Notes under the pieces: model-generated
Databases searched by the model: none
Seen by the model: the letters and a program-made list of their open reading frames with translations, nothing else
What the model was told of the DNA's origin: nothing
From: an uncultured Bryobacteraceae bacterium
GTDB taxonomy: Bacteria > Acidobacteriota > Terriglobia > Bryobacterales > Bryobacteraceae
Length of the DNA: 64,000 nucleotides
Assembly: GCA_937920635.1 (NCBI GenBank)
Contig: CAKZUE010000054.1
Span: 1 to 64,000, forward strand
Direction of reading: 5' to 3'
Shown: piece by piece, positions 35,346 to 43,967 of the stretch
Numbering within the stretch: position 1 is the stretch's first letter
Layout of the letters: each line of letters begins with the position of its first letter
Made by a program: the position numbers and the translations under genes

Positions 35346-36254
35346 ATGTCCGAACACATTACCCATACAGCCGTGATGGATGACGGCGCCCGGCTTGCCA
35401 TCCACTCGGCTGACATTTGCCCGGACTTCAAGACAGTTTTGCGGGACAAGATCGATATCTGCCGCTACACGGCGATGACCCGCTCGGGCGATCTGTTCAC
35501 CGTGCGCCTGTTGCGGGATCTGCGAAGCCGCTGGCCGCAGCGGCGCGCCGGGGACTTGTCCGAGGAGAAGCTGGCCTTTGTGCTGGGCTGGCGATGCCAC
35601 CTCGCCGCCGACCGCACTTTCAAGCCTGTTTACCGGAAGCTCGACCCGGAATATTACCGGAAAGGCGATGACGAGCGCGGCGACGCCAGCGACGTATCCG
35701 TCTACCACGATGTGGTCGTCTTCCGCGAGGTCTATGACCACGGCCGCTCGGCCCCGTTCACTCCGTCCGCGCTCGATTTCCGTCTCGAGTCGCACCCCGC
35801 GTTTCGCTCCTTGCCAGTGCGTGCGCTGGAGCGGATCGTGCTGCCTCTCTGGCAGCAGCAACTGCTCCAGATTCAGTCCCGGCAGGATCCCGCGCGCTTC
35901 CAGACGGGACGGATTGACGTTCTGCGCTACGCCGCTGCATACCATGCACCGGACCCCGACAAGGTGCGCCGGTATATCTTCGAGCCGAACTTTTATAATC
36001 CGCGCGACCCATTGATCGCGCTGGCGCGTTCCATCCAGCGCGGGACTCCGGTCAGGGACGTCAGCCTGAAGGACGCACTGGCGGCGGCGCCGCACCAGAG
36101 CCAGTATGCGCAGGCGCTCGAGCGGGCTTACCGTTACCTGCACGCCGCCAGCGAGTATTTTCTGGGGCGGATCGACGAGCGCGAACTGCAACTCCGCTGC
36201 GACGTAGGCAAGCCCCACGTGCCTCCTGAACTTGACCCAAGGAGAAAATCATGA
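35346..36254 (+). CDS. Unrecognised protein with zinc-phospholipase-C-like His/Asp pattern
   Basis: A 302-residue protein without signal peptide. The start MSEHITHTAVMDDGARLAIH and the later FVLGWRCHLAADRTFKPVY (His-x-x-x-Asp in a helix) resemble the zinc-dependent phospholipase C/HD-like helical fold, in which several His and Asp bind metals. VSVYHDVVVFREVYDH adds further His/Asp. No family can be named with confidence. The ATG at 35346 was preferred to one 48 bases upstream. It overlaps the next gene by four bases (ATGA), so the two are coupled. The receptor-like chimera ends 25 bases upstream. Confidence 0.6.
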   Translation: MSEHITHTAVMDDGARLAIHSADICPDFKTVLRDKIDICRYTAMTRSGDLFTVRLLRDLRSRWPQRRAGDLSEEKLAFVLGWRCHLAADRTFKPVYRKLDPEYYRKGDDERGDASDVSVYHDVVVFREVYDHGRSAPFTPSALDFRLESHPAFRSLPVRALERIVLPLWQQQLLQIQSRQDPARFQTGRIDVLRYAAAYHAPDPDKVRRYIFEPNFYNPRDPLIALARSIQRGTPVRDVSLKDALAAAPHQSQYAQALERAYRYLHAASEYFLGRIDERELQLRCDVGKPHVPPELDPRRKS

Positions 36255-36985
36255 TCGCGAGAAGGGAGTTTCTTCAGTCCGCCGCGGCCCTGCCTGTGCT
36301 GATCCCCGGCGGCAGCGGCGATGCCGCGAGCGGACTGGAAGGGAGCCTGGCGCGGCTGATCTTTCTGGACGATGCAGCCTCGTTGGCGGCTTGCTCGCTG
36401 GCGGTTCCGAACTCCGTGGCTCATGCCATCTCCACGGAACGAGAGTCGTTTCTCGCAGCCGCTGTGCTGCAATCTCCACAGAACAAACCGGCCGCGGCAA
36501 TGGCGGTCCGGGCCGGACAGGCCGCAGCCGGGGCCTATGCGGCAATCGAGCCCGGGACGGCCGCGGAACGGCTTCAGTGGGACGCGCGGTTGCTGCGCGA
36601 ACTGGCCGCGCGCGGGGGGCCGGCCCGGCGCGAGCCCTCAAAACAGGAAATTGCCGATTTGTTTGATGTTCTGAGCCGCCGGGTGTTGATTGCCATTCAC
36701 ACCTACATCCCGGACGAGGCGGACGTGGAGGGCTGGATGGTCCGCCTGATCCGGCTTCACAAGGCGGTAGAGAGCTACTGGAACGCTCTGGCGGCAGCCT
36801 ATCTGCGTGAAGCAGCGCGCGCCGATGAGCGCTATGACCGCTCCGATGCCGTGATCCGGGCATCCTTCGCCCTGCGCCGGGGCCCGCTCGATCCGGGCGC
36901 GGTTGCCTCGGCACTGGAGACAAAGCCGCGCTGTGCATACAGCCGGGCGCTGAAAGAAGCGCTCGAGCGCATGCAGCGGCTTTGA
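36251..36985 (+). CDS. Exported hypothetical protein, partner of the upstream PLC-like gene
   Basis: A 244-residue protein with a Tat-like or Sec signal (ARREFLQSAAALPVLIPGG). The mature part is almost wholly helical and Ala-rich, with one conspicuous stretch RRVLIAIHTYIPDEADVEGW and a charged C-terminus. No family was recognised. It overlaps the upstream zinc-PLC-like gene by four bases and so is likely to be made with it in fixed ratio. It ends 85 bases before the convergent VWFA copy 3 gene. The pair looks like a small unit of unknown function. Confidence 0.6.
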   Translation: MIARREFLQSAAALPVLIPGGSGDAASGLEGSLARLIFLDDAASLAACSLAVPNSVAHAISTERESFLAAAVLQSPQNKPAAAMAVRAGQAAAGAYAAIEPGTAAERLQWDARLLRELAARGGPARREPSKQEIADLFDVLSRRVLIAIHTYIPDEADVEGWMVRLIRLHKAVESYWNALAAAYLREAARADERYDRSDAVIRASFALRRGPLDPGAVASALETKPRCAYSRALKEALERMQRL

Positions 36986-37070
36986 CGGCGACATCGACGC
37001 GCGGCCACAGACATACGCCAGCCGCGGCTTCCATTCGAGGAGCAAGCCTGGTCCGTCACGATCCGGCTGC

Positions 37071-39197
37071 TCAGCGGATCTCGACCACCGTCGTGCGTTC
37101 CGTCTGCATCTCGCCTTGTTTCGCCAGCACCCGCAGTTGGTACCGTCCCGGCGCCGTTGCCTGCTGCGGAAGGCGAAGGATGACCCAGCCGGGCCGGTTC
37201 TGGTCCCATTCCAGATCCGGCGGGGCTGCGGCTGCCACAAGGCGGTCCTCCCGCCACCAGGAGACGTTCAGACGCAACGGCTCCGCGGAGAGAGGAGCGA
37301 GTTGATAGCGGATCAGAATCCGGGATTCATCTTTCGCCACTTGCCCCAGCTCCGGCACCGCGGCCTGCCTGCCGAAGCAGAGCGGATCGGCCTCATCGCG
37401 GCAAGGTGCGGTTCGGGTGAACAACACGGGGGCGCCCAGCACAAGACCGCCCGCCGCGGAGGCCGTTTCCAGCTCTACCCGGCGCACCGCCATGCGCCGG
37501 CTGGCGGCGTCCATCGCTCCCAGCAGAACGTGGTACCGTCCCGTCGGCAAGACCACAAAGTCGTGGTACAGAATTCGCCCGGGGGGCAGGCGCCGGATCT
37601 GCTCCTCGGCCCCCTGGACTGGAATGCTTCGGTACAGGCGGCGGACGGTTCGGCCCTCCGAATCCCGGATTTGCGTGAGGAAAATCGCGGCAGCATATTG
37701 CTGCCCCGCAGGTCTCGCCGGGACGAATTGAAGCCGCTGTATCGGCACCTCGTACGACACCAACACGGAAGAGCCGCCAGGTGAAGGGAGGTCGAAGGCA
37801 TTGGCGCTGCACTCCAACTCTGCCGATGAGGACGTTTCCACCGAGGCGCGCAGGAACCGCATCTCCTCCGGCAGGAGCACGTCGTCTTCGCCCGCCGGCA
37901 CGGCCCAGTAGCCGGCGCGGCTGTGCACGCGCAAGCCCCTGCGTCTGACTCGCAGTTCCAGCCGCCGCCATTCGCCGTCCCACAGCCGGTTGGCTGGCCG
38001 GTATGTGGCAGTCCAGTAACCGTCGAAGTCTTCGAGAAGACCGGCGAGCCGCGTCTCCAGGCGGTTCGTACCGGAGATGAGGAAGCCGCCTGTTTCTTCA
38101 GCCAGCAGGCGAAGCCCCTCCTCCGCATTCGCCGTGGCAACCTTCTCCGGGTCTGGCGGCTCTCCGCCATCGGGGGCTGAGGTCACAATGCCCGCGTGAC
38201 CGTCACGGCCACGCAACGCGGCCAGCGTCTCGGCACTCGGCGGCACAATGCGCAACCCGCTGGCGTCCAGCGCGTAAATCGTCACAGAGGCGCGGTTCGC
38301 CATACCCGTGACCGCCCGGAACAGGTGATCCAGTTCGAATCTGCGCAGTCCATCGGAAAAGAAAACGACCGACTTGCGGCCCGGGACATTTCGGAGAGCG
38401 CCCGTCAGGGCCAGCAGCGACCCCAATTGCCGCGTCCCCTGAAGCTGCCGGTCGAATTCCTCGGCCCTTCGATTCAGCGTAGCGAGCCGTGCGTCGGCGG
38501 CTTTCCATGCGGTTTCCTCCCGGCCGTGCGCACCGAAGAAGGCAAGTTGCTTGCCTGGCTGATCCGCCTCCACGCCATATGCCAAGCCGGCGGCCCCTGC
38601 AGCTCTCCGGATGGCGGCAATCACGGCTTGCGGCGCGGAGGTGAAATCCAGCCACCAATTCAGCCGGGGCTGGAGTCCCGCGACTGCGAAAAACATCGAG
38701 CCCTCCGGAACCTGACGCACCAGTTCGGCGGCGGCGTCCGCGGCGCGCTTCCGGGCCTCCGCCCCCATAGAATCGAAAGCCAGCACGACCAGGCGCGGGT
38801 TCGCCGCATGCACATCGCCGGTCTTCCGGACAATATCGCTTCTCTCTGCCGTGAAGCCCCCGGGCGGAATCAGCGCCTGGATCTCCTGCCGAACGCCGTC
38901 CTCCAGGAGGACTACATCCTCCTTCTTCAAATCGCGAACCAGCCGACCGCCCCTCGTCCGCACCACGAAATCCACGGATACTTCTTCTGCTGTCACGCGC
39001 AGGGGCGGAGGCGCCTCCTGAGCAGCGCAGGTCAGAATGCAGGAATCCGGGCAGACTGCAAACAATGAAAAGATCAAACATGCCGCGCCGGGAAACGCCT
39101 TGCGCCCGCTCTGACGAGTTCGGCTGGAATCAGAAGGCTCGAATACGCCCGGCAATCGCCTCACACTTTTCTTTGGCTTGATGGCCAATCCATGCAT
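37071..39197 (-). CDS. VWFA-related acidobacterial domain protein (copy 3)
   Basis: A 708-residue secreted protein. Its export signal is unusual: the hydrophobic stretch (AACLIFSLFAVC) begins only at residue 37, after a basic region. The family block DFVVRTRGGRLVRDLKKEDVVLLEDG follows, then a VWA-like domain with VVLAFDSMGAEA and VPGRKSVVFFSDGLRRF, and a beta-rich C-terminal half. The first in-frame ATG (39197) overlaps the thioredoxin-like gene by 68 bases; a GTG eleven codons further on is an alternative. It is the third gene of a minus-strand unit after a Cys-rich peptide and a thioredoxin-fold gene. Base use is less GC-rich than the surroundings. Confidence 0.83.
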   Translation of the reverse strand: MHGLAIKPKKSVRRLPGVFEPSDSSRTRQSGRKAFPGAACLIFSLFAVCPDSCILTCAAQEAPPPLRVTAEEVSVDFVVRTRGGRLVRDLKKEDVVLLEDGVRQEIQALIPPGGFTAERSDIVRKTGDVHAANPRLVVLAFDSMGAEARKRAADAAAELVRQVPEGSMFFAVAGLQPRLNWWLDFTSAPQAVIAAIRRAAGAAGLAYGVEADQPGKQLAFFGAHGREETAWKAADARLATLNRRAEEFDRQLQGTRQLGSLLALTGALRNVPGRKSVVFFSDGLRRFELDHLFRAVTGMANRASVTIYALDASGLRIVPPSAETLAALRGRDGHAGIVTSAPDGGEPPDPEKVATANAEEGLRLLAEETGGFLISGTNRLETRLAGLLEDFDGYWTATYRPANRLWDGEWRRLELRVRRRGLRVHSRAGYWAVPAGEDDVLLPEEMRFLRASVETSSSAELECSANAFDLPSPGGSSVLVSYEVPIQRLQFVPARPAGQQYAAAIFLTQIRDSEGRTVRRLYRSIPVQGAEEQIRRLPPGRILYHDFVVLPTGRYHVLLGAMDAASRRMAVRRVELETASAAGGLVLGAPVLFTRTAPCRDEADPLCFGRQAAVPELGQVAKDESRILIRYQLAPLSAEPLRLNVSWWREDRLVAAAAPPDLEWDQNRPGWVILRLPQQATAPGRYQLRVLAKQGEMQTERTTVVEIR

Positions 39198-39657
39198 TTC
39201 GGATCACCCCGTTGGGACCCAGGATGAGAACAGTTGGCACGCGATCGAGGCCGGCCTCGTGGAAGTCGATCTTTCTCGTCGCCTGAACCTGCAAATTGTA
39301 ACCCTCCACGAACTCCTCCGCCTTCCCGTCGTGCGCGGGAAAAACGGCTATCGCTGGATACCGTTTCTTATGCCACACTGCAAGAATCTGGCTGTAAAGG
39401 GGGACATTGGCTTTGCAGAATGGGCAATCGGAACGCAGCGCCAGGATGAGGAACGGACCATCGTCTCCGTGGAATTCATTCTGTAAAATGGATCGCCAAA
39501 ACCCGGCTGTGGCTTGTTTCCCTGAAGCTGCACAACGAGAGTGCGATCCAAGGTAACGCTGGAACAGAGACGCCGAAAGCACGAGACACAAAACGATCAA
39601 TGCAATATTCGCAGCCAGCTCGGCCACTTTCCGGATTCCGGTAAAGCCCAGATTCAT
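39130..39657 (-). CDS. Membrane-anchored thioredoxin-fold (TlpA/MauD-like) oxidoreductase
   Basis: A 175-residue protein with one N-terminal membrane helix (residues 12-34, VAELAANIALIVLCLVLSASLF), so the catalytic domain faces the periplasm. The active site is SDCPFCKANVPLY with Cys78-Pro-Phe-Cys81. The fold continues through VPTVLILGPNGVIRNAWIG, where the cis-Pro loop is RVPTV. The class reduces or forms disulphides of specific exported partners. The Cys-rich exported protein ends 12 bases upstream, which makes it the obvious client. The downstream VWFA gene overlaps its end. Confidence 0.85.
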   Translation of the reverse strand: MNLGFTGIRKVAELAANIALIVLCLVLSASLFQRYLGSHSRCAASGKQATAGFWRSILQNEFHGDDGPFLILALRSDCPFCKANVPLYSQILAVWHKKRYPAIAVFPAHDGKAEEFVEGYNLQVQATRKIDFHEAGLDRVPTVLILGPNGVIRNAWIGHQAKEKCEAIAGRIRAF

Positions 39658-39669
39658 TCGCCGGTCAAC

Positions 39670-39996
39670 CTACCAACATTCTCCAGATAGAAAGTCTTCC
39701 GGCGGCAATGTGAACTTGCACGATTCACCCTCCGGACGGCACGTGCCGGTGGCGAAAACGGTCTGGCAAGTCCAACCGCCAGACCCGGAAGAACAACCCG
39801 GAGGAAGAGTGTCGCGGCAGTATCCCGGGTACGGGTTGGCCGGCGGACCTCCACCACAATAAATGTCGCCGAAATAGATCGCTCCCACACCCGTGCAATT
39901 CGCCGGGCATGAGCGGGCCGCAGATTGTTCTGGAAGAAGTACGAAATAAAACGCAACCGAAAGCACAAAAACAAAAGTCACAGTTCGCAAGTTCAT
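39670..39996 (-). CDS. Secreted Cys-rich protein
   Basis: A 108-residue protein with a Sec signal (FVFVLSVAFYFVLLPEQSAA, cleavage likely after Ala27) and a mature part of about 80 residues carrying nine Cys. The pattern includes SCPANC, YCGGG, YCRD, PGCSSG and ESCKF, with many Gly, Pro and Ser. No known family was recognised. The odd Cys count means one is left unpaired, exchanged, or linked to a partner. A single-gene ORF could be longer, but the ATG at 39996 gives a good signal peptide. It directly precedes a membrane thioredoxin-fold gene, which could form or isomerise its disulphides. Confidence 0.7.
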   Translation of the reverse strand: MNLRTVTFVFVLSVAFYFVLLPEQSAARSCPANCTGVGAIYFGDIYCGGGPPANPYPGYCRDTLPPGCSSGSGGWTCQTVFATGTCRPEGESCKFTLPPEDFLSGECW

Positions 39997-40404
39997 GGTG
40001 GTAGCGTACCCCCCCCCGAGAATCCTGTCAATGAGTCCTGACCAAGTCAGCGTCAGGGGGGTGAGGCGACGGGTCTGACACGCGGTGGCTGGATTCGAGC
40101 GAGAATTCACATTGACCATCAGGAGCCTGCGGCCGTGACTCCAGCATGCTGGACTGTCGCGCGAATTCTTGCAATCCCGCCCCCGAGCTGAGATCACCGC
40201 CGCCGCGCACGAGCACAAGGCCGAGCACCATAAGCCCGGCTTTCCGCGCTGGAAACAGCCGGTGGTGGCGCAGTTGGCCCATCTGAGCCGGGCACAGCCC
40301 TATGGGCAATTGAGTGTGGACAGGCCGCCAGCGAAGGCAGCACGCAGCGCCCCGGGCTGCAAGCGGCGCCGAAGCGCCCCGCTGCCTGCCGGCCCTGATG
40401 GCAC
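39997..40404. other. Non-coding spacer with promoter and G9 tract; no gene seen
   Basis: About 400 bases between the Cys-rich gene and the TPR gene at 40.4 kb, both on the minus strand. Near its left edge lie the candidate promoter with the G9 tract. A perfect 12-base palindrome (CCAGCATGCTGG) lies at 40141-40152. Short open frames exist on both strands, but none has a recognisable product or a ribosome-binding site. I see nothing else in it. Confidence 0.5.
40003..40031 (-). promoter_or_regulatory. Candidate promoter with G9 homopolymer in the spacer, upstream of the Cys-rich gene
   Basis: On the minus strand TTGACA (40026-40031) is followed by a 17-base spacer that ends in nine consecutive G, then TACGCT (40003-40008; 3 of 6 matches to the -10 consensus). 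The ATG lies only six bases further, so the transcript would be leaderless or nearly so. The -10 is weak and the call is tentative. Confidence 0.4.
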
Positions 40405-41547
40405 TCACTGCCGCCGGGCGCCGGGCTGGTAGGCGGGCAGGGCGAGCGGGTCTTCGATTTCCTTGAGGCGCTGGAACTCGGCCAGTTCGCGCGCGGCGTC
40501 CTCTTTGCGTCCGGCGCGGCGGTAAGCCTGCGACAGGTAGTAATGGATCTGCGCATTGCCCTGCACGAGCCGCGCGGCCTTTTCCAGCCGCGGGATCGCC
40601 TGATCCAGACGGCCGGCGGTCAGATGCGCCTGCCCGATGCTGGCATGGCAGATCCAGCGGTAGCTGACCGGCACGAGCTGAAGCGCGCGCTCCAGATTCT
40701 TCAACGCCTCATCAGGCGCGCCCTGCCGGATCTGGAGATTGGCCAGCATCAGCAGCGCGGGCCAGTGATCGGGAGTGTTGCGGACTTCCTCGAGAAAGCC
40801 CTCCAGCGCCGCTTTCGGATCGCTCTCCATCAGATACAGCGCGCGCGCGTTGTGTACGCCGGGGGCTTTCGGAAAGCGGCGCACGAGTTCGTCATAGCCT
40901 TTCAGCGCTTCCTCAGGACGGCCGGTGCCACCAGCCCAGGCGGCCTTGCCGGCGAGCAGCACGATCTCGCGCCGCTCGGGCGAAAGCGAGCCGGGATCGC
41001 GGTCCACGGCGAGGGCGGCCAGCCCCATGATCTCTTCGATCGCCGGATGGCTGACGTTGCGCTTCGACAACGGATACATCTTGCCCATCGCCTCGTCGAA
41101 GCGTCCTTCCGTAATCAGGAGGCGGGCTGCGCGCACGCGGACGGCCACTTCGAAGGCGAGATTCGCGCCGAGGCCGAGCTGCTCGCCCCTGGCGATGTCG
41201 GCCAGCGCCTGCTCGGGGTTGTCGAGCTCGGCTTCGCACATGCCGAGCAGCGCCCACGCGGTGCCAAAGCGCGGCGCGAGCTCCAGCCCTTTGCGCAGCG
41301 CGTGCGTGGCCTCGGCGTAGCGCTCCAACCGGTGCAGCGCGGCTCCCATATAGAGCCAGCCTTCCACCCAGGCGGGGCGGATCTTCAGGGCCTCGCGGTA
41401 GAGTTCGACGGCTTCCGCAGGGTTGGCGTCGAGTACGGCTTCGGCGCGGCGGGCGAGCTGTTCGAACCGCTCGAACTGCGACGCCTGCGCCGCCGCCACG
41501 GGCGCGAGCGCCGCCGCCAAAATCAGAACCACCCCGATTTGTTTCAT
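40405..41547 (-). CDS. Exported TPR-repeat protein
   Basis: A 380-residue protein with a Sec signal (GVVLILAAALAPVAAAQ) and about eight TPR units, among them AVELYREALKIRPAWVEGWLYMGAAL, ALRKGLELAPRFGTAWALLGM and ALKNLERALQLVP. The last units (NAQIHYYLSQAYRRAGRKEDAARELAEF) match the usual C-terminal capping pattern. Two ATGs are adjacent; the one at 41547 was chosen because GGAG then lies five bases upstream. It is divergent from a second TPR gene with about 70 bases between the starts. Likely a periplasmic scaffold. Confidence 0.86.
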   Translation of the reverse strand: MKQIGVVLILAAALAPVAAAQASQFERFEQLARRAEAVLDANPAEAVELYREALKIRPAWVEGWLYMGAALHRLERYAEATHALRKGLELAPRFGTAWALLGMCEAELDNPEQALADIARGEQLGLGANLAFEVAVRVRAARLLITEGRFDEAMGKMYPLSKRNVSHPAIEEIMGLAALAVDRDPGSLSPERREIVLLAGKAAWAGGTGRPEEALKGYDELVRRFPKAPGVHNARALYLMESDPKAALEGFLEEVRNTPDHWPALLMLANLQIRQGAPDEALKNLERALQLVPVSYRWICHASIGQAHLTAGRLDQAIPRLEKAARLVQGNAQIHYYLSQAYRRAGRKEDAARELAEFQRLKEIEDPLALPAYQPGARRQ

Positions 41548-41615
41548 CATTCTCCGTCCCCCGCCCTGCCCGCCTGCCACCCACTTTCTTCATAGCACAG
41601 CGGGCGGCCGCTATC

Positions 41616-42704
41616 ATGAAATCGATGCGGGTGCTTCTCCTGCTGGCGGCGCTGGCGGCCTACGCGATGCAGTTGCCATCGCCTGAACAGCTCTTCCGCG
41701 AGGCCGTGGAGGCGCAGCAGAAAGGCAACGACCGGCTGGCCATCGAGAAGTATCTGGCGCTGCTGAAGCTGGCGCCCAACGTGCCCGAGGTCCACGCCAA
41801 CCTGGGCGCCGCCTACGCGCGCACCGGGCAGATCGACAGCGCCATCCGCCATTACCGTGCAGCGCTCGCGCTGGAGCCTTCGAATCAGGCGTTGCAGTTC
41901 AATCTGGCGCTGGCTTATTACAAGCAGCAGGACTTCCGGGAGGCGCTGAGGCTGCTGGAGCCGCTGTCAGCCGCCGCGCCCGGCGACCTGCGCCTGGCGC
42001 TGCTCGTGGCGGATTGCTTCAACCGCACGGGGCAGGAGGCGAAGACAGTGGCCCTGCTTTCACGCCTCGAGCCGGCGCATCCGGACGATTTGGCGCTGAA
42101 GTGGCTGCTGGGGGCGGCGCTGGTGCGCACCGGCAAGAAGCAGGACGGCATTGTGCGGCTGGACCGCCCGGCGCGGCAGGGGCGCAGCGCGGAAGCCTGC
42201 CTGCTCGCCGGGCAGACGGCAATGGAAATCCACGAGTACGAACTCGGGCGTGAGTACGCCGAACTGGCTGTGAAAATCAACCCGGAGGTGCCCGGCGTAT
42301 GGACGCTGGCGGGCATGGCTCGGCACTATCTGGCCGACAACGGCGGCGCCGTGGAGGCGTTCCGGAAGGCGTTGGCCGCCAACCCGGACGACTTCGAAGC
42401 GCATCTCGGCATGGGCACGGTGCTGATCGTGAACCGCGATCTGGACGCCGCCCGCGCGCATCTGGAGAAGGCTTTGAAGCTGAAGCCCGGCGACAAGCTG
42501 GCGCATTATCAGATGGGGCGGCTGGAGCGCACTGCCGGCAACGCGGAGGCGGCGGTGAAGCACCTGGAGCATGTCGTGAAGGCCGATCCGGACTGGCCGC
42601 AGCCGCACATTGAACTGTCGGCGTTGTATTTCAAGCTGAACCGCCACGAAGATGGCGAGCGCGAGCGGGCCATCTTCGACAAACTCAATGCGAAAGGGCA
42701 GTAG
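41616..42704 (+). CDS. Exported TPR-repeat protein (paralogue of the one at 25 kb)
   Basis: A 362-residue protein with a signal peptide (RVLLLLAALAAYAMQ) and about nine TPR units, e.g. AIEKYLALLKLAPNVPEVHANLGAA and AIRHYRAALALEPSNQALQFNLALAYYK. The C-terminal unit (LSALYFKLNRHEDGERERAIF) parallels LATVYYRLKRTADGDRAREA in the 25-kb protein, showing duplication of a whole gene. It ends four bases before the convergent hemL stop. Its divergent neighbour at 40.4 kb is a more distant TPR protein. Function unknown. Confidence 0.88.
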   Translation: MKSMRVLLLLAALAAYAMQLPSPEQLFREAVEAQQKGNDRLAIEKYLALLKLAPNVPEVHANLGAAYARTGQIDSAIRHYRAALALEPSNQALQFNLALAYYKQQDFREALRLLEPLSAAAPGDLRLALLVADCFNRTGQEAKTVALLSRLEPAHPDDLALKWLLGAALVRTGKKQDGIVRLDRPARQGRSAEACLLAGQTAMEIHEYELGREYAELAVKINPEVPGVWTLAGMARHYLADNGGAVEAFRKALAANPDDFEAHLGMGTVLIVNRDLDAARAHLEKALKLKPGDKLAHYQMGRLERTAGNAEAAVKHLEHVVKADPDWPQPHIELSALYFKLNRHEDGERERAIFDKLNAKGQ

Positions 42705-42707
42705 CGT

Positions 42708-43967
42708 TCAGGCCCGGAAAGACCGGATCGCGTCCACGGTGCGGGCGACAGCGCCTTCATCGTGAGCCGCTGAAAGGAACGCGGCCTCGAATTGAGAGGG
42801 CGGGAAATACACGCCATTTTCCAACAAATGATGGAAAAATGCAGCGTATTTCTGCGTGTCGCACGTAGCGGCGTCCTCCCAGCATTTCACCGCGCGGGAG
42901 GTGAAGAAAAACGTGAACATGGACCCGACGCGCTGCACGGTAACACCTTCCGGCGCGGCGGCGCAGATCTCGGCAGCGGCGGCGTCCAGCTTCGCATACA
43001 CTTCGGGATGCTCCGACAGGTGCCTGAGCATGGCGATACCCGCCGCCACGGCGCACGGATTGCCGGAGAGCGTCCCCGCCTGGTAGACGTTTCCGGAGGG
43101 CGCCACATGGCGCATCACGTCCGCCCGCCCGCCATAGGCGGCGATGGGCAGCCCGCCGCCGATGATCTTGCCGAGCGTCGTGAGATCTGGGCGGATGCCG
43201 TAGAGCTGCTGCGCCCCGCCGAGCGCGAGGCGGAAGCCCGTCATGACTTCATCGAAAATCAGCAGCGCGCCGTGGCGCGTGCAGAGATCGCGCATGGCTT
43301 CCAGAAAGCCGGGCTCGGGCGGCACACAACCCATGTTGCCGACGACGGGCTCGACGATCACCGCCGCGATCTGACCGCCGTGCTGCTGGAACGCCGCTTC
43401 CAGCGCCTCCACGGAATTGAACGGCAGCGCGATGGTGGTGCGGGCAAATTCCTCCGGCACGCCCGCCGTGCCCGAGATCCCGAGCGTCGCTACGCCGCTG
43501 CCCGCCTTCACGAGCAGCGAATCGACATGGCCGTGATAGCAGCCCTCGAACTTCACGGTGAGCGTTCTTCCGGTGAAGCCGCGGGCCAGCCGCAGCGCGC
43601 TCATCGTCGCTTCGGTGCCGGAGTTGACCAGCCGCACCATTTCGATGGACGGCACGGCGGCGATGATCCGTTCAGCCAGTTCGATCTCGCGTTCGGTGGG
43701 GGCGCCGAAGCTGGAGCCGTTTTCCAGCGCCTCCTTCACCGCTTCCACCACCGGCGGGAAGCAGTGGCCGAGGATGAGCGGCCCCCACGAACAGATGCAG
43801 TCGACGTACTGGTTGCCGTCGGCGTCAGTGAGCAGGCAACCGCTGCCGCGCCGGATGAAACGGGGCGTGCCGCCGACGCTGCGGAAGGCCCGCACCGGCG
43901 AGTTGACGCCTCCGGGGGTCACCTGTTGCGCCCGGGCGTAGAGCTGCTCGCTGCGCTCCGTCTTCAT
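42708..43967 (-). CDS. hemL: Glutamate-1-semialdehyde 2,1-aminomutase
   Basis: A 419-residue PLP enzyme of C5-pathway tetrapyrrole synthesis, converting glutamate-1-semialdehyde to 5-aminolevulinate. The N-terminus has [15 protein letters not shown], an HemL signature. The glycine-rich PLP loop is [27 protein letters not shown] contains the PLP-ring Asp, and the Schiff-base lysine lies in [35 protein letters not shown] is also typical. The start overlaps the end of the geranylgeranyl-reductase-like gene by four bases, so the pair is coupled. No other heme gene is in view. Confidence 0.95.
   Translation of the reverse strand: MKTERSEQLYARAQQVTPGGVNSPVRAFRSVGGTPRFIRRGSGCLLTDADGNQYVDCICSWGPLILGHCFPPVVEAVKEALENGSSFGAPTEREIELAERIIAAVPSIEMVRLVNSGTEATMSALRLARGFTGRTLTVKFEGCYHGHVDSLLVKAGSGVATLGISGTAGVPEEFARTTIALPFNSVEALEAAFQQHGGQIAAVIVEPVVGNMGCVPPEPGFLEAMRDLCTRHGALLIFDEVMTGFRLALGGAQQLYGIRPDLTTLGKIIGGGLPIAAYGGRADVMRHVAPSGNVYQAGTLSGNPCAVAAGIAMLRHLSEHPEVYAKLDAAAAEICAAAPEGVTVQRVGSMFTFFFTSRAVKCWEDAATCDTQKYAAFFHHLLENGVYFPPSQFEAAFLSAAHDEGAVARTVDAIRSFRA

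Noticed and set aside
40169-40432. An 87-codon frame in the 40-kb spacer that at first looked like a transposase piece
   Set aside because: No DDE or HUH motif, no inverted ends and no ribosome-binding site.
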